Source of the DNA: Ottowia sp. SB7-C50
GTDB taxonomy: Bacteria > Pseudomonadota > Gammaproteobacteria > Burkholderiales > Burkholderiaceae_C
Reading direction: 5' to 3'
NCBI RefSeq assembly: GCF_033110285.1
Contig: NZ_CP136995.1
Span: 1,116,001-1,180,000, forward strand
Length of the DNA: 64,000 bases
In this document: positions 30,917-40,158 of the stretch, one piece after another
How positions within the stretch are numbered: position 1 is the stretch's first letter
How the letters are laid out: each line of letters starts with the position of its first letter
The notes under the pieces: model-generated
Told to the model about the DNA's origin: nothing
What the model saw: the letters and a program-made list of their open reading frames with translations, nothing else
Databases searched by the model: none
Translations under genes and position numbers: made by a program

Positions 30917-30930
30917 TTGACCTGCGTCAA
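30917..30930. promoter_or_regulatory. FNR/Dnr-like box before the molybdoenzyme gene
   Basis: TTGACCTGCGTCAA (TTGAC-N4-GTCAA) lies 55 bases before the molybdoenzyme ATG. A TCATAT hexamer at 30957-30962 could be the -10, which would place the box centre near -45, close to the class II activator position. Oxygen- or nitrate/NO-responsive control fits an anaerobic reductase, but this is inference. Confidence 0.55.
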
Positions 30931-30985
30931 GCAGCACGTTTCTCCGGTGTTCAAAATCATATGCACACATACAAAGGAGAAAACG

Positions 30986-33688
30986 ATGCACTTCACGAGA
31001 CGTCAAATATTGGGCGCCAGTGCCGCGGGCACGGCGGGAGTGGTGGCTGCGGGCATGGAGCTTTCACCCATCACTCGGGCCTTGGCGCAGGAGCCCGACG
31101 CCGCAGCGCAACTGGCGGCGCTCAAGAATTTCAGTGGCAAGGTGCCGCACGCCACACACTATGGCCCGCTGATCGCCACGGTGGAAAAGGGCCGCCTGGT
31201 CAAGGTCGAGGCCCAGGCCACCGACAAGATGCCCACGGCGATGCTGACCGAAGGCGTGATCGACCGCACCTACGACAAGACCCGCATCGCCGGCCCGATG
31301 GTGCGCAAGCATTACCTTGAAGCCGTGCAGCGCGGCGACAGCAACACCCGGCCCGACCTGCGCGGCAAGGACGAGTGGGTGCAGGTGAGCTGGGACACGG
31401 CGCTGGGCCTGACGGCCAAGGCCGTCCTGGACACCATCGAAAAACACGGCAACGAGGGTTGCTTCAGCTCCAGCTATGGCGGCTGGTCGCACGCGGGCAT
31501 CTTCCGGCCCAACGTGCTGCAGGGGCGCTTCTTCAACCTGCTGGGCGGCTCGTCGATGACCACGGGCGACTATTCGGCCGGTGCGGGGCAGATCATTCTG
31601 CCCATGGTGATTGGCGACATGGAGGTCTACTCGGCCCAGAGTGCCTGGGAAACGCTGCGCGACAACACCGAACTGGTGGTGTTCATCGGCTGCGACCCGG
31701 ACAAGAACAACCGCATCGAATACACCGTGTGCGACCACGAGATGTATTCGGGCTGGGACGCCATCAAGAAGGCCGGCTGCAAGTTCATCTCGATCAACCC
31801 GCAGGTGACGACCACCGACGAGAAGATGGGCTCGGAGTGGGTGCGCATCATCCCCAACACCGACACGGCGCTGTTCCTGGCCATGAGCTACCACCTCATC
31901 AGCCAGAAAAAGCACAACCAGGCCTTCATCGACAAGTACACCGTCGGCTTCGACAAGTTCCGCGCTTACCTGGAGGGCAAGGACAGGGACGGCACACCGC
32001 CCAAGACGCCCGAATGGGCAGCCAGGATCACCGGCATTCCCGCCGCCAGGATTCGCCAGCTGGCCGAGCTGATGCAATCCAAGCGCACCCAGCTGTGCGG
32101 CTCATGGGCCATCCAGCGCGCGCACCACGGCGAAATGCCGTACTGGGCCATCGTCAACTTCGCCTGCATCCTGGGCAACATTGGCCTGCCGGGGCAGGGC
32201 GTGGGCTTTTCGTGGCATTACGGCGGCGGCGGCATGCCGCAATCGGGCGGCACGGCGCCCACAGGCCTGTCGCAAGGCCGAAACCCGGTCAAGAAGATCT
32301 GCCCGGCCTCGCGCATCAGCGAGATGCTGCTGAACCCCGGCAAGGAGTTCACGTACAACGGTACCAAGTACACCTATCCCAAGGTCAAGCTGATCTACAA
32401 CGCTGGCAACAACGCGTTCTCGCACCAGCAGGATTTGAACGAGCTGGCGCGCGCCATTGGCACGGTGGACACCATCATCTGCCACGAGCCGTGGTGGAAC
32501 GGCTCGGCGCGCTGGGCCGACATCGTGCTGGCGGCGACCACCACGGTGGAACGCAACGACATCTCCTCGGCCGGCACCTACAGCATCGACAAGGTGTATG
32601 CGATGAAGCAGATCATCGCGCCGCAGCACGACGCGCTGGACGACTTCGAGATCTTCCGCCGGCTGGCCGTGCTGTGCGGCATTGAATACGCCTTCACCGA
32701 AGGCAAGACGCAGATGGAATACGTCAAAGCCGCGTATGAGGCCAGCAGCGCGGCCAAGGACACGCCTTTCGACAAGTTCTGGGCCGCCGGCATGGCGCCC
32801 ATCGCGGTGCCGCCCGAGGCCAGGAAGTGGGTGCGCCACGCCGACTTCCGCGCCGACCCGGCCAAGAACCCGCTGCACACCACCAGCGGCAAGATCGAGA
32901 TGTATTCGTCCACCATCGACAAGATGAACATCGCCGACATGCCGCCCATGCCCAAGTGGCTGGAGCCGGGCGAATGGCTGGGCAACGCGCGCAAGGGCCA
33001 GGTGCATGTGGTCAGCCCGCACCCGTACTGGCGCCTGCACTCGCAGATGAACAACTCCGAACGCCTGCGCAAGCGCTACACGGTGCAAACGCGCGAGCCG
33101 CTGGTCATCAGCCGCCAGGACGCCGAAGCCAACGGCATACAGGACGGCGACCTGGTCGAGCTGTACAACGAGCGCGGCGCGGTGGTGGTGGGCGCACGCG
33201 TGTCCGACAAGATCATGCCCGGCGTCGTCAGTCTGCAAGAAGGCGCCTGGCCGCAGCTCGACAGCAAGGGCCGATGCAACAACGGCCTGATCAACTTCCT
33301 GACGTCCAGCCGCCGCGCCAGCGCACTGACGCAGGCGACCACGGCCAACACCTGCATCGCCTCGATTCGCAAGTGCCAGGACGCTGACCCGGGTGGCACC
33401 AAGGCGTTCGATCCGCCGAAGATCGTCAAGAGCGACATCAAGTTCGACGAGAAGTTCTTCGGTGCCGACCGCGCCGCCGCGCTGCGCGAGAAGGCCACCG
33501 CCTCGCTGTCGCCGGCTGAAAAGATCTTCTATCAGCGCTGCACCGTATGCCACGGCCCGCGCGACCCGGCGCACTTTACCGAGAAGCAGTGGCTCGGCAT
33601 CACGCCCAGCATGTTCCAGCGCGCCGGCCTGAACGACGACGAGCAGAAGACGGTGCTGGAGTTCCTGATGAAGAACGCGAAGAAGTAA
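30986..33688 (+). CDS. TorA/DMSO-reductase-type molybdopterin enzyme with C-terminal haem c motif
   Basis: The 900-residue protein has a Tat signal (HFTRRQILGAS..., mature start about residue 34) and the full-length catalytic chain of TMAO/DMSO/biotin-sulfoxide reductases: SYGGWSHAGIF, LGGSSMTTGDYSAGAGQII (Ser197 at the position of the Mo-ligand Ser in DMSOR), GCDPDKNNRIEY, INPQVTTTDEKMG, SWAIQRAHHGEMPYW, LGNIGLPGQGVGFSWHYGGGG and the C-terminal cofactor-binding barrel (NNSERLRKRY...EPLVISRQDAEANGI). No N-terminal Fe-S motif is seen. The last 55 residues add a CTVCHG haem c site (Cys852, Cys855, His856), so electrons may enter directly at this domain. It should be periplasmic. No TorD chaperone, TorC or membrane anchor is nearby. 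The substrate (TMAO, an S-oxide or other) is not certain. AAAGGAG precedes the ATG at 30986. It interrupts the usual folP-glmM pair. Confidence 0.85.
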   Translation: MHFTRRQILGASAAGTAGVVAAGMELSPITRALAQEPDAAAQLAALKNFSGKVPHATHYGPLIATVEKGRLVKVEAQATDKMPTAMLTEGVIDRTYDKTRIAGPMVRKHYLEAVQRGDSNTRPDLRGKDEWVQVSWDTALGLTAKAVLDTIEKHGNEGCFSSSYGGWSHAGIFRPNVLQGRFFNLLGGSSMTTGDYSAGAGQIILPMVIGDMEVYSAQSAWETLRDNTELVVFIGCDPDKNNRIEYTVCDHEMYSGWDAIKKAGCKFISINPQVTTTDEKMGSEWVRIIPNTDTALFLAMSYHLISQKKHNQAFIDKYTVGFDKFRAYLEGKDRDGTPPKTPEWAARITGIPAARIRQLAELMQSKRTQLCGSWAIQRAHHGEMPYWAIVNFACILGNIGLPGQGVGFSWHYGGGGMPQSGGTAPTGLSQGRNPVKKICPASRISEMLLNPGKEFTYNGTKYTYPKVKLIYNAGNNAFSHQQDLNELARAIGTVDTIICHEPWWNGSARWADIVLAATTTVERNDISSAGTYSIDKVYAMKQIIAPQHDALDDFEIFRRLAVLCGIEYAFTEGKTQMEYVKAAYEASSAAKDTPFDKFWAAGMAPIAVPPEARKWVRHADFRADPAKNPLHTTSGKIEMYSSTIDKMNIADMPPMPKWLEPGEWLGNARKGQVHVVSPHPYWRLHSQMNNSERLRKRYTVQTREPLVISRQDAEANGIQDGDLVELYNERGAVVVGARVSDKIMPGVVSLQEGAWPQLDSKGRCNNGLINFLTSSRRASALTQATTANTCIASIRKCQDADPGGTKAFDPPKIVKSDIKFDEKFFGADRAAALREKATASLSPAEKIFYQRCTVCHGPRDPAHFTEKQWLGITPSMFQRAGLNDDEQKTVLEFLMKNAKK

Positions 33689-33742
33689 GTGCGCGCGCCT
33701 GGGGCGATCACCCGCCCCGGGCGCCTCGCCATGCTTTTCTTG

Positions 33743-33764
33743 CCCCGCATCGGCGGGGTTTTTT
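33743..33764 (+). terminator. intrinsic terminator after the molybdoenzyme gene
   Basis: CCCCGC (33743-33748), ATCG-type loop, GCGGGG (33753-33758) and TTTTTT. It isolates the molybdoenzyme transcript from glmM. Confidence 0.8.
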
Positions 33765-33788
33765 GTGAACGACGGCCGCCTCGGCGCA

Positions 33789-33831
33789 GCTACTAAAATA
33801 GTAGCTTCTGACGCACAAGGAACAAGCGCAT
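33789..33831 (+). repeat. family B short repeat forming the glmM ribosome-binding site
   Basis: GCTACTAAAATAGTAGCTTC, TGACGCACAAGGAACAAGCG, CAT: forward copy whose GACAAGCGC half runs into the glmM ATG at 33830. The AAGGA used for translation lies inside the repeat. Confidence 0.75.
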
Positions 33832-35185
33832 GAGCCGAAAACTGTTCGGAACCGATGGCATCCGCGGCACCGTGGGCCAGCATCCCATCACCCCCGACGT
33901 GGTGTTGCGCCTTGGCCATGCGGTGGGCCGCGTGCTGAAGCAGGCCGAAGCCAACCCCACGGTGCTGATCGGAAAGGACACGCGCATTTCCGGCTACATG
34001 CTGGAAAGCGCGCTGGAATCGGGCCTCAACTCGGCCGGCGCCGACGTCGTGCTGCTGGGGCCCGTGCCCACGCCGGCCGTGGCCTACCTGACCCGCGCCC
34101 AGCGGGCCAGCCTGGGCGTGGTCATCAGCGCCAGCCACAACGCCTATCCCGACAACGGCATCAAGTTCTTCAGCGCCCGCGGCACCAAGCTGCCCGACGA
34201 ATGGGAACGGCAGGTGGAGGCCGTGCTGGCCGAGCCGCCAGAGTGGGTCGAATCGGGCGCGCTGGGGCGGGCGCGGCGGCTGGACGACGCGGCGGGCCGC
34301 TACATCGAATTCTGCAAGAGCACCTTCAGCAGCTACCTGAGCCTGCGTGGCATGAAGATCGTGGTCGACGCCGCGCACGGTGCGGCCTACCAGATCGCGC
34401 CCAAGGTGTTTCATGAACTGGGTGCCGAAGTCATCGCCATCGGCTGCGCGCCCGACGGGCTGAACATCAACCTGGGTGTGGGCGCCACGCACCCCGAGGC
34501 GCTGATGCGCGCCGTGGTCGAGCACCGCGCCGACTACGGCATCGCGCTTGACGGCGACGCCGACCGCCTGCAGATGGTGGACGCCAGCGGCCGCCTGTTC
34601 AACGGCGACGAACTGCTGTACCTGCTGGCCGCCGACCGTCTGGCACACCGTCAGACCCGCGGCCAGACGCGCGGGCCTGAACTGGCCGGCGTCGTCGGCA
34701 CGCTGATGACCAACCTGGCGGTGGAGCAGGGCATCCGCCGCCTGGGTTACGACTTTGTGCGCGCCAAGGTGGGCGACCGCTATGTGCTGGAAGAGCTGCA
34801 CGGCCGCGGCTGGATTCTGGGCGGTGAAGGCTCGGGCCACCTCCTGACGCTGGACCGCCACAGCACCGGCGACGGGCTGGTGTCTGCGCTGCAGGTGCTG
34901 CGCGCCTGCGCCGCCAGCGGCCGCACCGTGGCCGAGCAACTGGCCGACGTGACGCTGTGCCCCCAGACCCTTGTCAACGTGCGGCTGCAGCCCGGCCAGG
35001 ACTGGCGGCAGAACCAGCGCCTGGCCGACGAAACCCGCGCCGTCGAAGCCGACCTGGCCGGCACCGGCCGCGTGTTGATCCGTGCCAGCGGCACCGAACC
35101 CGTGGTGCGCGTGATGGTCGAGGCGCAGGATGGCGCGCAGGCCCAGGCCTGCGCCGAACGGCTGGCGGCCGCTTTGCAGGGCTGA
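33830..35185 (+). CDS. glmM: phosphoglucosamine mutase
   Basis: The 451-residue enzyme converts glucosamine-6-phosphate to glucosamine-1-phosphate for UDP-GlcNAc, the precursor of peptidoglycan and lipid A. It starts [16 protein letters not shown], has the phosphoserine loop [18 protein letters not shown] (Ser102, as in E. coli), the metal loop [14 protein letters not shown], the sugar-binding GGEGSGHLL and the phosphate-binding [15 protein letters not shown]. Transcription is probably separate from folP here because of the inserted molybdoenzyme gene and terminator. Confidence 0.96.
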   Translation: MSRKLFGTDGIRGTVGQHPITPDVVLRLGHAVGRVLKQAEANPTVLIGKDTRISGYMLESALESGLNSAGADVVLLGPVPTPAVAYLTRAQRASLGVVISASHNAYPDNGIKFFSARGTKLPDEWERQVEAVLAEPPEWVESGALGRARRLDDAAGRYIEFCKSTFSSYLSLRGMKIVVDAAHGAAYQIAPKVFHELGAEVIAIGCAPDGLNINLGVGATHPEALMRAVVEHRADYGIALDGDADRLQMVDASGRLFNGDELLYLLAADRLAHRQTRGQTRGPELAGVVGTLMTNLAVEQGIRRLGYDFVRAKVGDRYVLEELHGRGWILGGEGSGHLLTLDRHSTGDGLVSALQVLRACAASGRTVAEQLADVTLCPQTLVNVRLQPGQDWRQNQRLADETRAVEADLAGTGRVLIRASGTEPVVRVMVEAQDGAQAQACAERLAAALQG

Positions 35186-35204
35186 CGGACGCGGGTTGTC
35201 CAGC

Positions 35205-35260
35205 CAGCGATCAATGCTGCGGGCGCATGGCAGATATGCCCAGGCAGCTATCAAATTGAG
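35205..35260 (-). repeat. family B short repeat after glmM
   Basis: CCAGCGATCAATGCTGCGGG, CGCATGGCAGATATGCCCAG, GCAGCTATCAAATTGA: reverse orientation, with a small internal insertion. It is part of the 329-bp gap between glmM and the serine hydrolase gene. Confidence 0.6.
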
Positions 35261-35372
35261 AGAGCGTGCCCACTGCGCGGTCATCGCGATGCCGTCTTGT
35301 GGGCGCTCAACGCCTGGCGGAGGGTAAGCACTTGCTGGTTGCGCCTGCGGCTGCCCCCGCTGACCAACACGG

Positions 35373-35423
35373 TCTTTTTTTGCGTCCTTCGCGAACCCTT
35401 GGCGTCCTTCGCGTCCGGCTGTT
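35373..35423. repeat. family C repeat, half copy
   Basis: TCTTTTTTTGCGTCCTTCGC, GAACCCTTGGCGTCCTTCGC, GTCCGGCTGTT matches the right arm of the copy at 29829. The rest of the gap (to 35514) shows nothing else except a GAGGAG ribosome-binding site at about 35501. Confidence 0.65.
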
Positions 35424-35514
35424 CTCCAGCGACCGCCCACACAGCCGATGCCCCGCTTGGCGAAAGACGGCGACTGTGCGATAAGGACGGCTCCCCCCAC
35501 GAGGAGACAAGACC

Positions 35515-36816
35515 ATGACGATGCTTCTGGCCCGGCGCGCCTTTGCCGGCATGCTGCTTTCGGGCTTTACCGCGCTGGCTGCGGCGCAATGGCAGGCGCC
35601 GATGCCGGCCCTGCCCAGTGTGCAACCGGAGGCCGTCGGCCTGTCGTCGGCGCGGTTGCAGCGCATCGGTGGCTGGTTGCGCGGCGAAGTCGATGCCAAG
35701 CGCATTCCCGGCGCCGTGGTGATGGTGGGCCGCGACGGCCGACTGGCCTATGTCGACGTGATCGGCCAGCAAGGCCCGGACAGCGCGCGCCCCATGGCGC
35801 GCGACAGCATCTTCCGCATCTACTCGATGACCAAGCCGCTGGTGTCGGTGGCGGCGCTGATGCTGGCCGAGGAAGGCAAGCTGCTGATGGAAGCACCCGT
35901 GTCGCGCTACATCCCGGCGTTCGCCAACACCAAGGTCGGTGTCGAAAAGACCGAGGCGGCCGGCAACAAGACGCTGGAGCTGGTGCCCCAGGTGCGGCCC
36001 ATGACGGTGCAGGATCTGCTGCGCCACACCTCGGGCCTGACCTACGGCTTCTTCGGCAACTCGCTGGTCAAGAAGGCCTACGTCGATGGCGGCGTGGGCA
36101 TCTCGGGTGACTTCACCACGGCCGATTTCGCCGAGAAGCTGGCGGCGCTGCCGCTGCACTACCAGCCCGGCAGCACCTGGGACTACAGCTATTCGACCGA
36201 CGTGCTGGGCCGCGTGCTGGAAGTGGCGACCGGCCAGAGCCTCTATTCGCTGCTGAAGAACCGCCTGCTCGACCCGCTGGGCATGCGCGACACCAGCTTC
36301 TACGTGCCCGAGCCGGCCCGCCAGGCGCGACTGGCCGAGCCGCTGGCCGACGACCGCGTGATCGGCGTCGGCGCCACCATCGGCGACCCGCGCAAGGTCG
36401 AGAAATTCGAATCCGGCGGCGGCGGGCTTGTGTCCACGGCCGACGACTACGCGCGCTTCCTGCAGATGCTGCTGAACGGCGGCGCGCTCGACGGCCGCCG
36501 CTATCTCAGCCCCGCCACGGTGCGCTACATGACGGCCGACCACATCGGGCCGGGCACCGGCATCGCCACCACGCCGCTGTACCTGCCGGGGCCGGGCTAC
36601 GGCTTTGGCCTCGGCTTTGCGGTGCGCCGCGTCGATGGCGAGGCGCCCTTTGTCGCCCCGGCGGGCGACTACTGGTGGGGCGGCGCGGGCGGCACGTATT
36701 TCTGGGTCGACCCGAAGACCCGCCTGTTCACCGTGCTGATGGTGCAGTCGCCCAAGCAGCGCGTGGCGTACCGCTCCATCGTGCGCAACATGGTGTACGC
36801 GGCGGTCGAGAAATAA
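35515..36816 (+). CDS. beta-lactamase-family serine hydrolase (class C/esterase type)
   Basis: The 433-residue protein has an N-terminal signal peptide (LARRAFAGMLLSGFTALAAAQ) and a class C beta-lactamase/DD-peptidase fold: SMTK (Ser104, Lys107) as the nucleophile motif, HTSGLTYGFFG, and YSYSTDVLG as the YxN-type motif (Tyr-Ser-Thr variant). A GGTYFWVDP-type segment near the end stands in for the KTG triad. These enzymes are often esterases (EstB) or peptidases rather than resistance enzymes; the substrate is not known. A good GAGGAG site precedes the ATG. Confidence 0.85.
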   Translation: MTMLLARRAFAGMLLSGFTALAAAQWQAPMPALPSVQPEAVGLSSARLQRIGGWLRGEVDAKRIPGAVVMVGRDGRLAYVDVIGQQGPDSARPMARDSIFRIYSMTKPLVSVAALMLAEEGKLLMEAPVSRYIPAFANTKVGVEKTEAAGNKTLELVPQVRPMTVQDLLRHTSGLTYGFFGNSLVKKAYVDGGVGISGDFTTADFAEKLAALPLHYQPGSTWDYSYSTDVLGRVLEVATGQSLYSLLKNRLLDPLGMRDTSFYVPEPARQARLAEPLADDRVIGVGATIGDPRKVEKFESGGGGLVSTADDYARFLQMLLNGGALDGRRYLSPATVRYMTADHIGPGTGIATTPLYLPGPGYGFGLGFAVRRVDGEAPFVAPAGDYWWGGAGGTYFWVDPKTRLFTVLMVQSPKQRVAYRSIVRNMVYAAVEK

Positions 36817-36868
36817 GCGCAAGCGGCTTCGCCAGCGGCGCCGTCCCGCTGGCGATAATCGGCGCACC

Positions 36869-37624
36869 TTGAAACGCGATCCACTGGCCTCGTTGGAGGT
36901 CAACCTTTCCGAAGCCGACGGCATCCGCTACCTGCACCTGGGCACCGAATGGGTGCAGGGCAGCATGCGCATCGCCGCGCCGTTCGACATCGACCTGGAA
37001 TACGTGCAGCGCATGATGGCCTGGCTGCTGTTCATGCCGCCCGACAGCGTGGCCGGCCGGCATGCCATGCAATTGGGCCTGGGCGCAGGCGCCATCACCA
37101 AGTTCTGCTATAAAAAACTGAGAATGACCTGCACCGCGGTAGAGATCAACCCGCGCGTGGCCGACGTCTGCCGCGCCTGGTTGCGGCTGCCGCCCGAGGA
37201 CGAGCGCCTGCGCGTGGTGATTGGCGACGCCGCGCGCGAGATCCGCCAGCCCGAATGGCTGGGCACGGTGGACGCGCTGCAGGTCGACCTGTACGACCAC
37301 GAGGCCGCCGCGCCCGTGCTCGACAGCCCCGACTTCTACGCCGACTGCCGCCACCTGCTGACCGAGGACGGCTGCATGACGGTCAACCTGTTCGGCCGCT
37401 CGGCCAGCTTCGAGCGCAGCGTCGAAAGCATTGCCAGCGCGTTTGGCGCGCGCGCCGTGTGGCAGTTCAAGCCCACGCGCGAGGGCAACGCCGTGGTGCT
37501 GGCCCAGCGCACGCCCAGCCGGCCCAAGCGGGCCGACCTGCAGGCGCGCGCCGACGAGGTGGAGGCGCGCTGGGGTTTGCCCGCGCAGAAGTGGCTCAAA
37601 GTCTTCAAGGCACTGGAAAAATGA
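36869..37624 (+). CDS. spermidine synthase-like (polyamine aminopropyltransferase-fold) protein
   Basis: The 251-residue protein has the SAM/dcSAM-binding Rossmann core (HAMQLGLGAGAITKFCY, TCTAVEINPRVADVCR, VVIGDAAREI, DALQVDLYDHEAAAPVL, DFYADCRHLLTEDGCMTVNLF). It lacks the N-terminal strand domain of classical SpeE. Such short members are common in Comamonadaceae and their substrate is unknown. TTG start; a weak TATAAT-like GATAAT lies just before it. The CTATAAAAAACTGAG stretch at about 37108 resembles a family B half. Confidence 0.75.
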   Translation: MKRDPLASLEVNLSEADGIRYLHLGTEWVQGSMRIAAPFDIDLEYVQRMMAWLLFMPPDSVAGRHAMQLGLGAGAITKFCYKKLRMTCTAVEINPRVADVCRAWLRLPPEDERLRVVIGDAAREIRQPEWLGTVDALQVDLYDHEAAAPVLDSPDFYADCRHLLTEDGCMTVNLFGRSASFERSVESIASAFGARAVWQFKPTREGNAVVLAQRTPSRPKRADLQARADEVEARWGLPAQKWLKVFKALEK

Positions 37625-37694
37625 TGGCTGGCACCCGGCACTGGCGTCGTATCGCACCTTTGGCAGCGTGCGGCCTGCCGTGGAGGGCTGCGGC

Positions 37695-39481
37695 ATGACC
37701 ACCCGGCCCCCCCGCGCAGATCACGCCCTACAGCGGCCCGGTGCACTGGCGCCATCTGGTCGAATGGCTGCGCGAGGACGGCGTGATCGCGCCGGCCGAG
37801 GCCGACCGCACCATCGCCCGCTGCGCCCAGGCCGAAAGCGCGCAGCCCGCACTGGTGCGGCTGGCGGCCGTGGGCATGCAGCGCGCCGCGGACGGCACGG
37901 CGATGGACGTCGAGGCGCTGACGCGCTTTCTGGCGCAGCGCGGCGGGCTCGATTACCTGCGCATCGACCCGCTGCGCGTCGATGTGGGCAAGGTGTCCGA
38001 CACCATGAGCGCGAGCTACGCCGAGCGCCACAAGGTGCTGCCGGTGCAGGTGACGCCCACCGAGGTGGTGGTGGCCACCAGCGAGCCGTTCATCGACGAC
38101 TGGGTGGCCGAGGTCGAGCGTCAGTCGCGCCGCAAGGTGCGGCGCGTGGTGGCCAACCCGGCGGACATCAAGCGCTACACGGGCGAATTTTTTGCGCTGG
38201 CGAAATCGGTGCGCGCGGCGCTGCGCAGCGGGGGCAGCGCAGGCGTGGCCAGCTTCGAGCAGTTGGTCGAGCTGGGGCAGACCGGCCGCCAGCTCGATGC
38301 CAACGACCAGGGCGTGATCCAGGTCGTCGACTGGCTGTGGCAATACGCGTTTGACCAGCGCGCCAGCGACATCCACCTGGAGCCGCGGCGCGACCAGGGC
38401 GTGATCCGCTTTCGCATCGACGGCGTGCTGCACCCGGTCTACCAGGTGCCGCCGGGGGGTGATGAACGCCATCACCGCGCGCGTCAAGCTGCTGGGCCGC
38501 ATGGACGTGGTCGAAAAGCGCCGCCCGCAGGACGGCCGCATCAAGACGCGCAACCCGCGCGGCGACGAGATCGAGATGCGCCTGTCCACGCTGCCCACGG
38601 CGTTCGGCGAAAAGCTGGTGATGCGCATCTTCGACCCCGACACCGCCGTCAAGGACTTGTCGGCGCTGGGTTTCACCGCGCATGACGCGGCACGCTGGGA
38701 AGGGCTGGTGCGGCGCCCGCACGGCATCATCCTGGTCACCGGGCCGACCGGCTCGGGCAAGACCACCACGCTGTATTCCACGTTGCGCCGCGTGGCGACC
38801 GAAGAGGTCAACGTCAGCACCATCGAAGACCCGATCGAGCGCATTGACCCTGTGCTGAACCAGACGCAGGTTCAGCCGCAGCTCGACTTCAGCTTTGCCG
38901 AAGGCGTGCGCGCGCTGATGCGGCAGGACCCGGACATCATCATGATCGGCGAAATCCGCGACCTGGAAACCGCCGAGATGGCGGTGCAGGCCGCGCTCAC
39001 CGGCCACCTGGTGTTCAGCACCCTGCACACCAACGACGCGCCCAGCGCGCTGACGCGGCTGATGGAACTGGGCGTGCCGTCTTATCTGCTGAACGCCACC
39101 ATCCTGGGCGTGCTGGCGCAGCGGCTGGTGCGCACGCTGTGCCCCGCCTGCAAGCAGCCCGACGCGGATGCGCCGACCGAATTGCTGGCCGAAGCGGTCA
39201 GGCCGTGGAAGATCCAGAGCGGCCAGTGGCGACCCTACCGCCCGGTGGGCTGCGTCGATTGCCGCATGACGGGCTTCCGCGGCCGCATGGGCATTTATGA
39301 ACTGCTGACCGTGACCGACGCGTTCAAGTCGCAGGTGGCACCCGGCGTCGGCCCCGGCGCGCTGCGCCGGCAGGCCGTGACCGATGGCATGCAGCCACTG
39401 CGGCTGGCCGGTGCCCTGCGCGCCGCCGAAGGCCTGACCACGTTGCAGGAAGTCATCGCCGCCACGCCGCCGCTGGACTGA
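37695..39481 (+). pseudogene. GspE/PilB/PulE-type secretion ATPase, interrupted by two homopolymer frameshifts
   Basis: Joined frames give an approximately 594-residue ATPase. It should begin MTTRPPAQITPYSGPVHWRH at 37695; a run of seven Cs (37707-37713) must lose one C to stay in frame. The N-terminal domain runs to VPPG and a six-G run (38454-38459) must lose one G to continue as VMNAITARVKLLGRMDVVEK. Then come Walker A GPTGSGKTTTLYS (from 38741), the Asp box region TIEDPIER, Walker B QDPDIIMIGEIRD, the His box GHLVFSTLHTNDAP and a four-Cys zinc domain (CPACKQ...CVDCR). It powers type IV pili or type II secretion in related systems, but no other such genes are near. As read, it is broken; the homopolymer context favours sequencing error. 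Confidence 0.8.
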
Positions 39482-39655
39482 ACACGCGAGCCGCGCTGCA
39501 CGTGCCGGCAGGCGCGTTCCGCACCTCTTGCCTTGCGCGCGCCATGCGCTGTGCGCAACTAGGGTTATCCCTGCGCCGGGGTAGGTGAAATCCACATCGC
39601 CCAGAGGCTCTTCGTTGGTGACAATTCGCGCTGTCATTATTCGAGGAGACCAACC

Positions 39656-40144
39656 GTGCGCATCAAGAGTCAGAAAGACTTCTTCGCCGGGCTGCTGTAC
39701 ATGCTGATCGGTATCGCGTTCGCCTGGGGCGCGACCAACTACAACATCGGTGACGGCGCCCGCATGGGCCCAGGCTACTTCCCGCTGCTGCTGGGCATCG
39801 TGCTGGCCGTCATCGGCGGCATCGTGCTGTTCCAGTCGCTGGTGGTGGAGACACCGGACGGCGACAAGATCGGCAAATGGGCCTGGAAGCCGCTGCTGTT
39901 CATCATCGCGTCCAACTTCCTGTTCGGCATCCTGCTGGGCGGCTGGCCCGCGCTGGGCATTCCGGCGATGGGGCTGATCATCGCCATCTTCGTGCTGACT
40001 TTCGTGGCGGCGCTGGCCGGCACCGAGTTCAAGTTCGTCGAGGTGCTGATCCTCGCCATCCTGCTGGCGGCATTGAGCTGGTTCGCCTTCGTCTGGGGCC
40101 TGAAACTGCAGTTCCAGGTCTGGCCCACCTTCATCAACGGCTGA
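39656..40144 (+). CDS. tctB: tripartite tricarboxylate transporter, small membrane subunit TctB
   Basis: The 162-residue protein has four hydrophobic segments and the family start QKDFFAGLLYMLIGIAFAWGATNYNIGDGARMGPGYFP. With TctA it forms the membrane part of a TTT uptake system for carboxylates. GTG start with a CGAGGAG site. tctA follows after 14 nt. Upstream, GTGACA and TGTCAT (39619-39637) form a small inverted repeat that could be an operator. Confidence 0.92.
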   Translation: MRIKSQKDFFAGLLYMLIGIAFAWGATNYNIGDGARMGPGYFPLLLGIVLAVIGGIVLFQSLVVETPDGDKIGKWAWKPLLFIIASNFLFGILLGGWPALGIPAMGLIIAIFVLTFVAALAGTEFKFVEVLILAILLAALSWFAFVWGLKLQFQVWPTFING

Positions 40145-40158
40145 ACGAGGCGCACACC

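Noticed and set aside
32102..35500. 1132-residue open frame on the minus strand opposite the molybdoenzyme and glmM
   Set aside because: It is the third-position shadow of two clearly conserved forward genes in GC-rich DNA; its sequence is low-complexity Ala/Gly/His/Arg with no domain.
35515..36816. antibiotic-resistance beta-lactamase
   Set aside because: The SxxK and Tyr motifs fit the broad serine-hydrolase family, but the KTG triad is not clear and there is no regulator; resistance cannot be claimed.
37741..38685. two separate genes for the GspE-type ATPase halves
   Set aside because: The second half begins in the middle of a conserved domain and the join falls in a G-run; a single interrupted gene is simpler.
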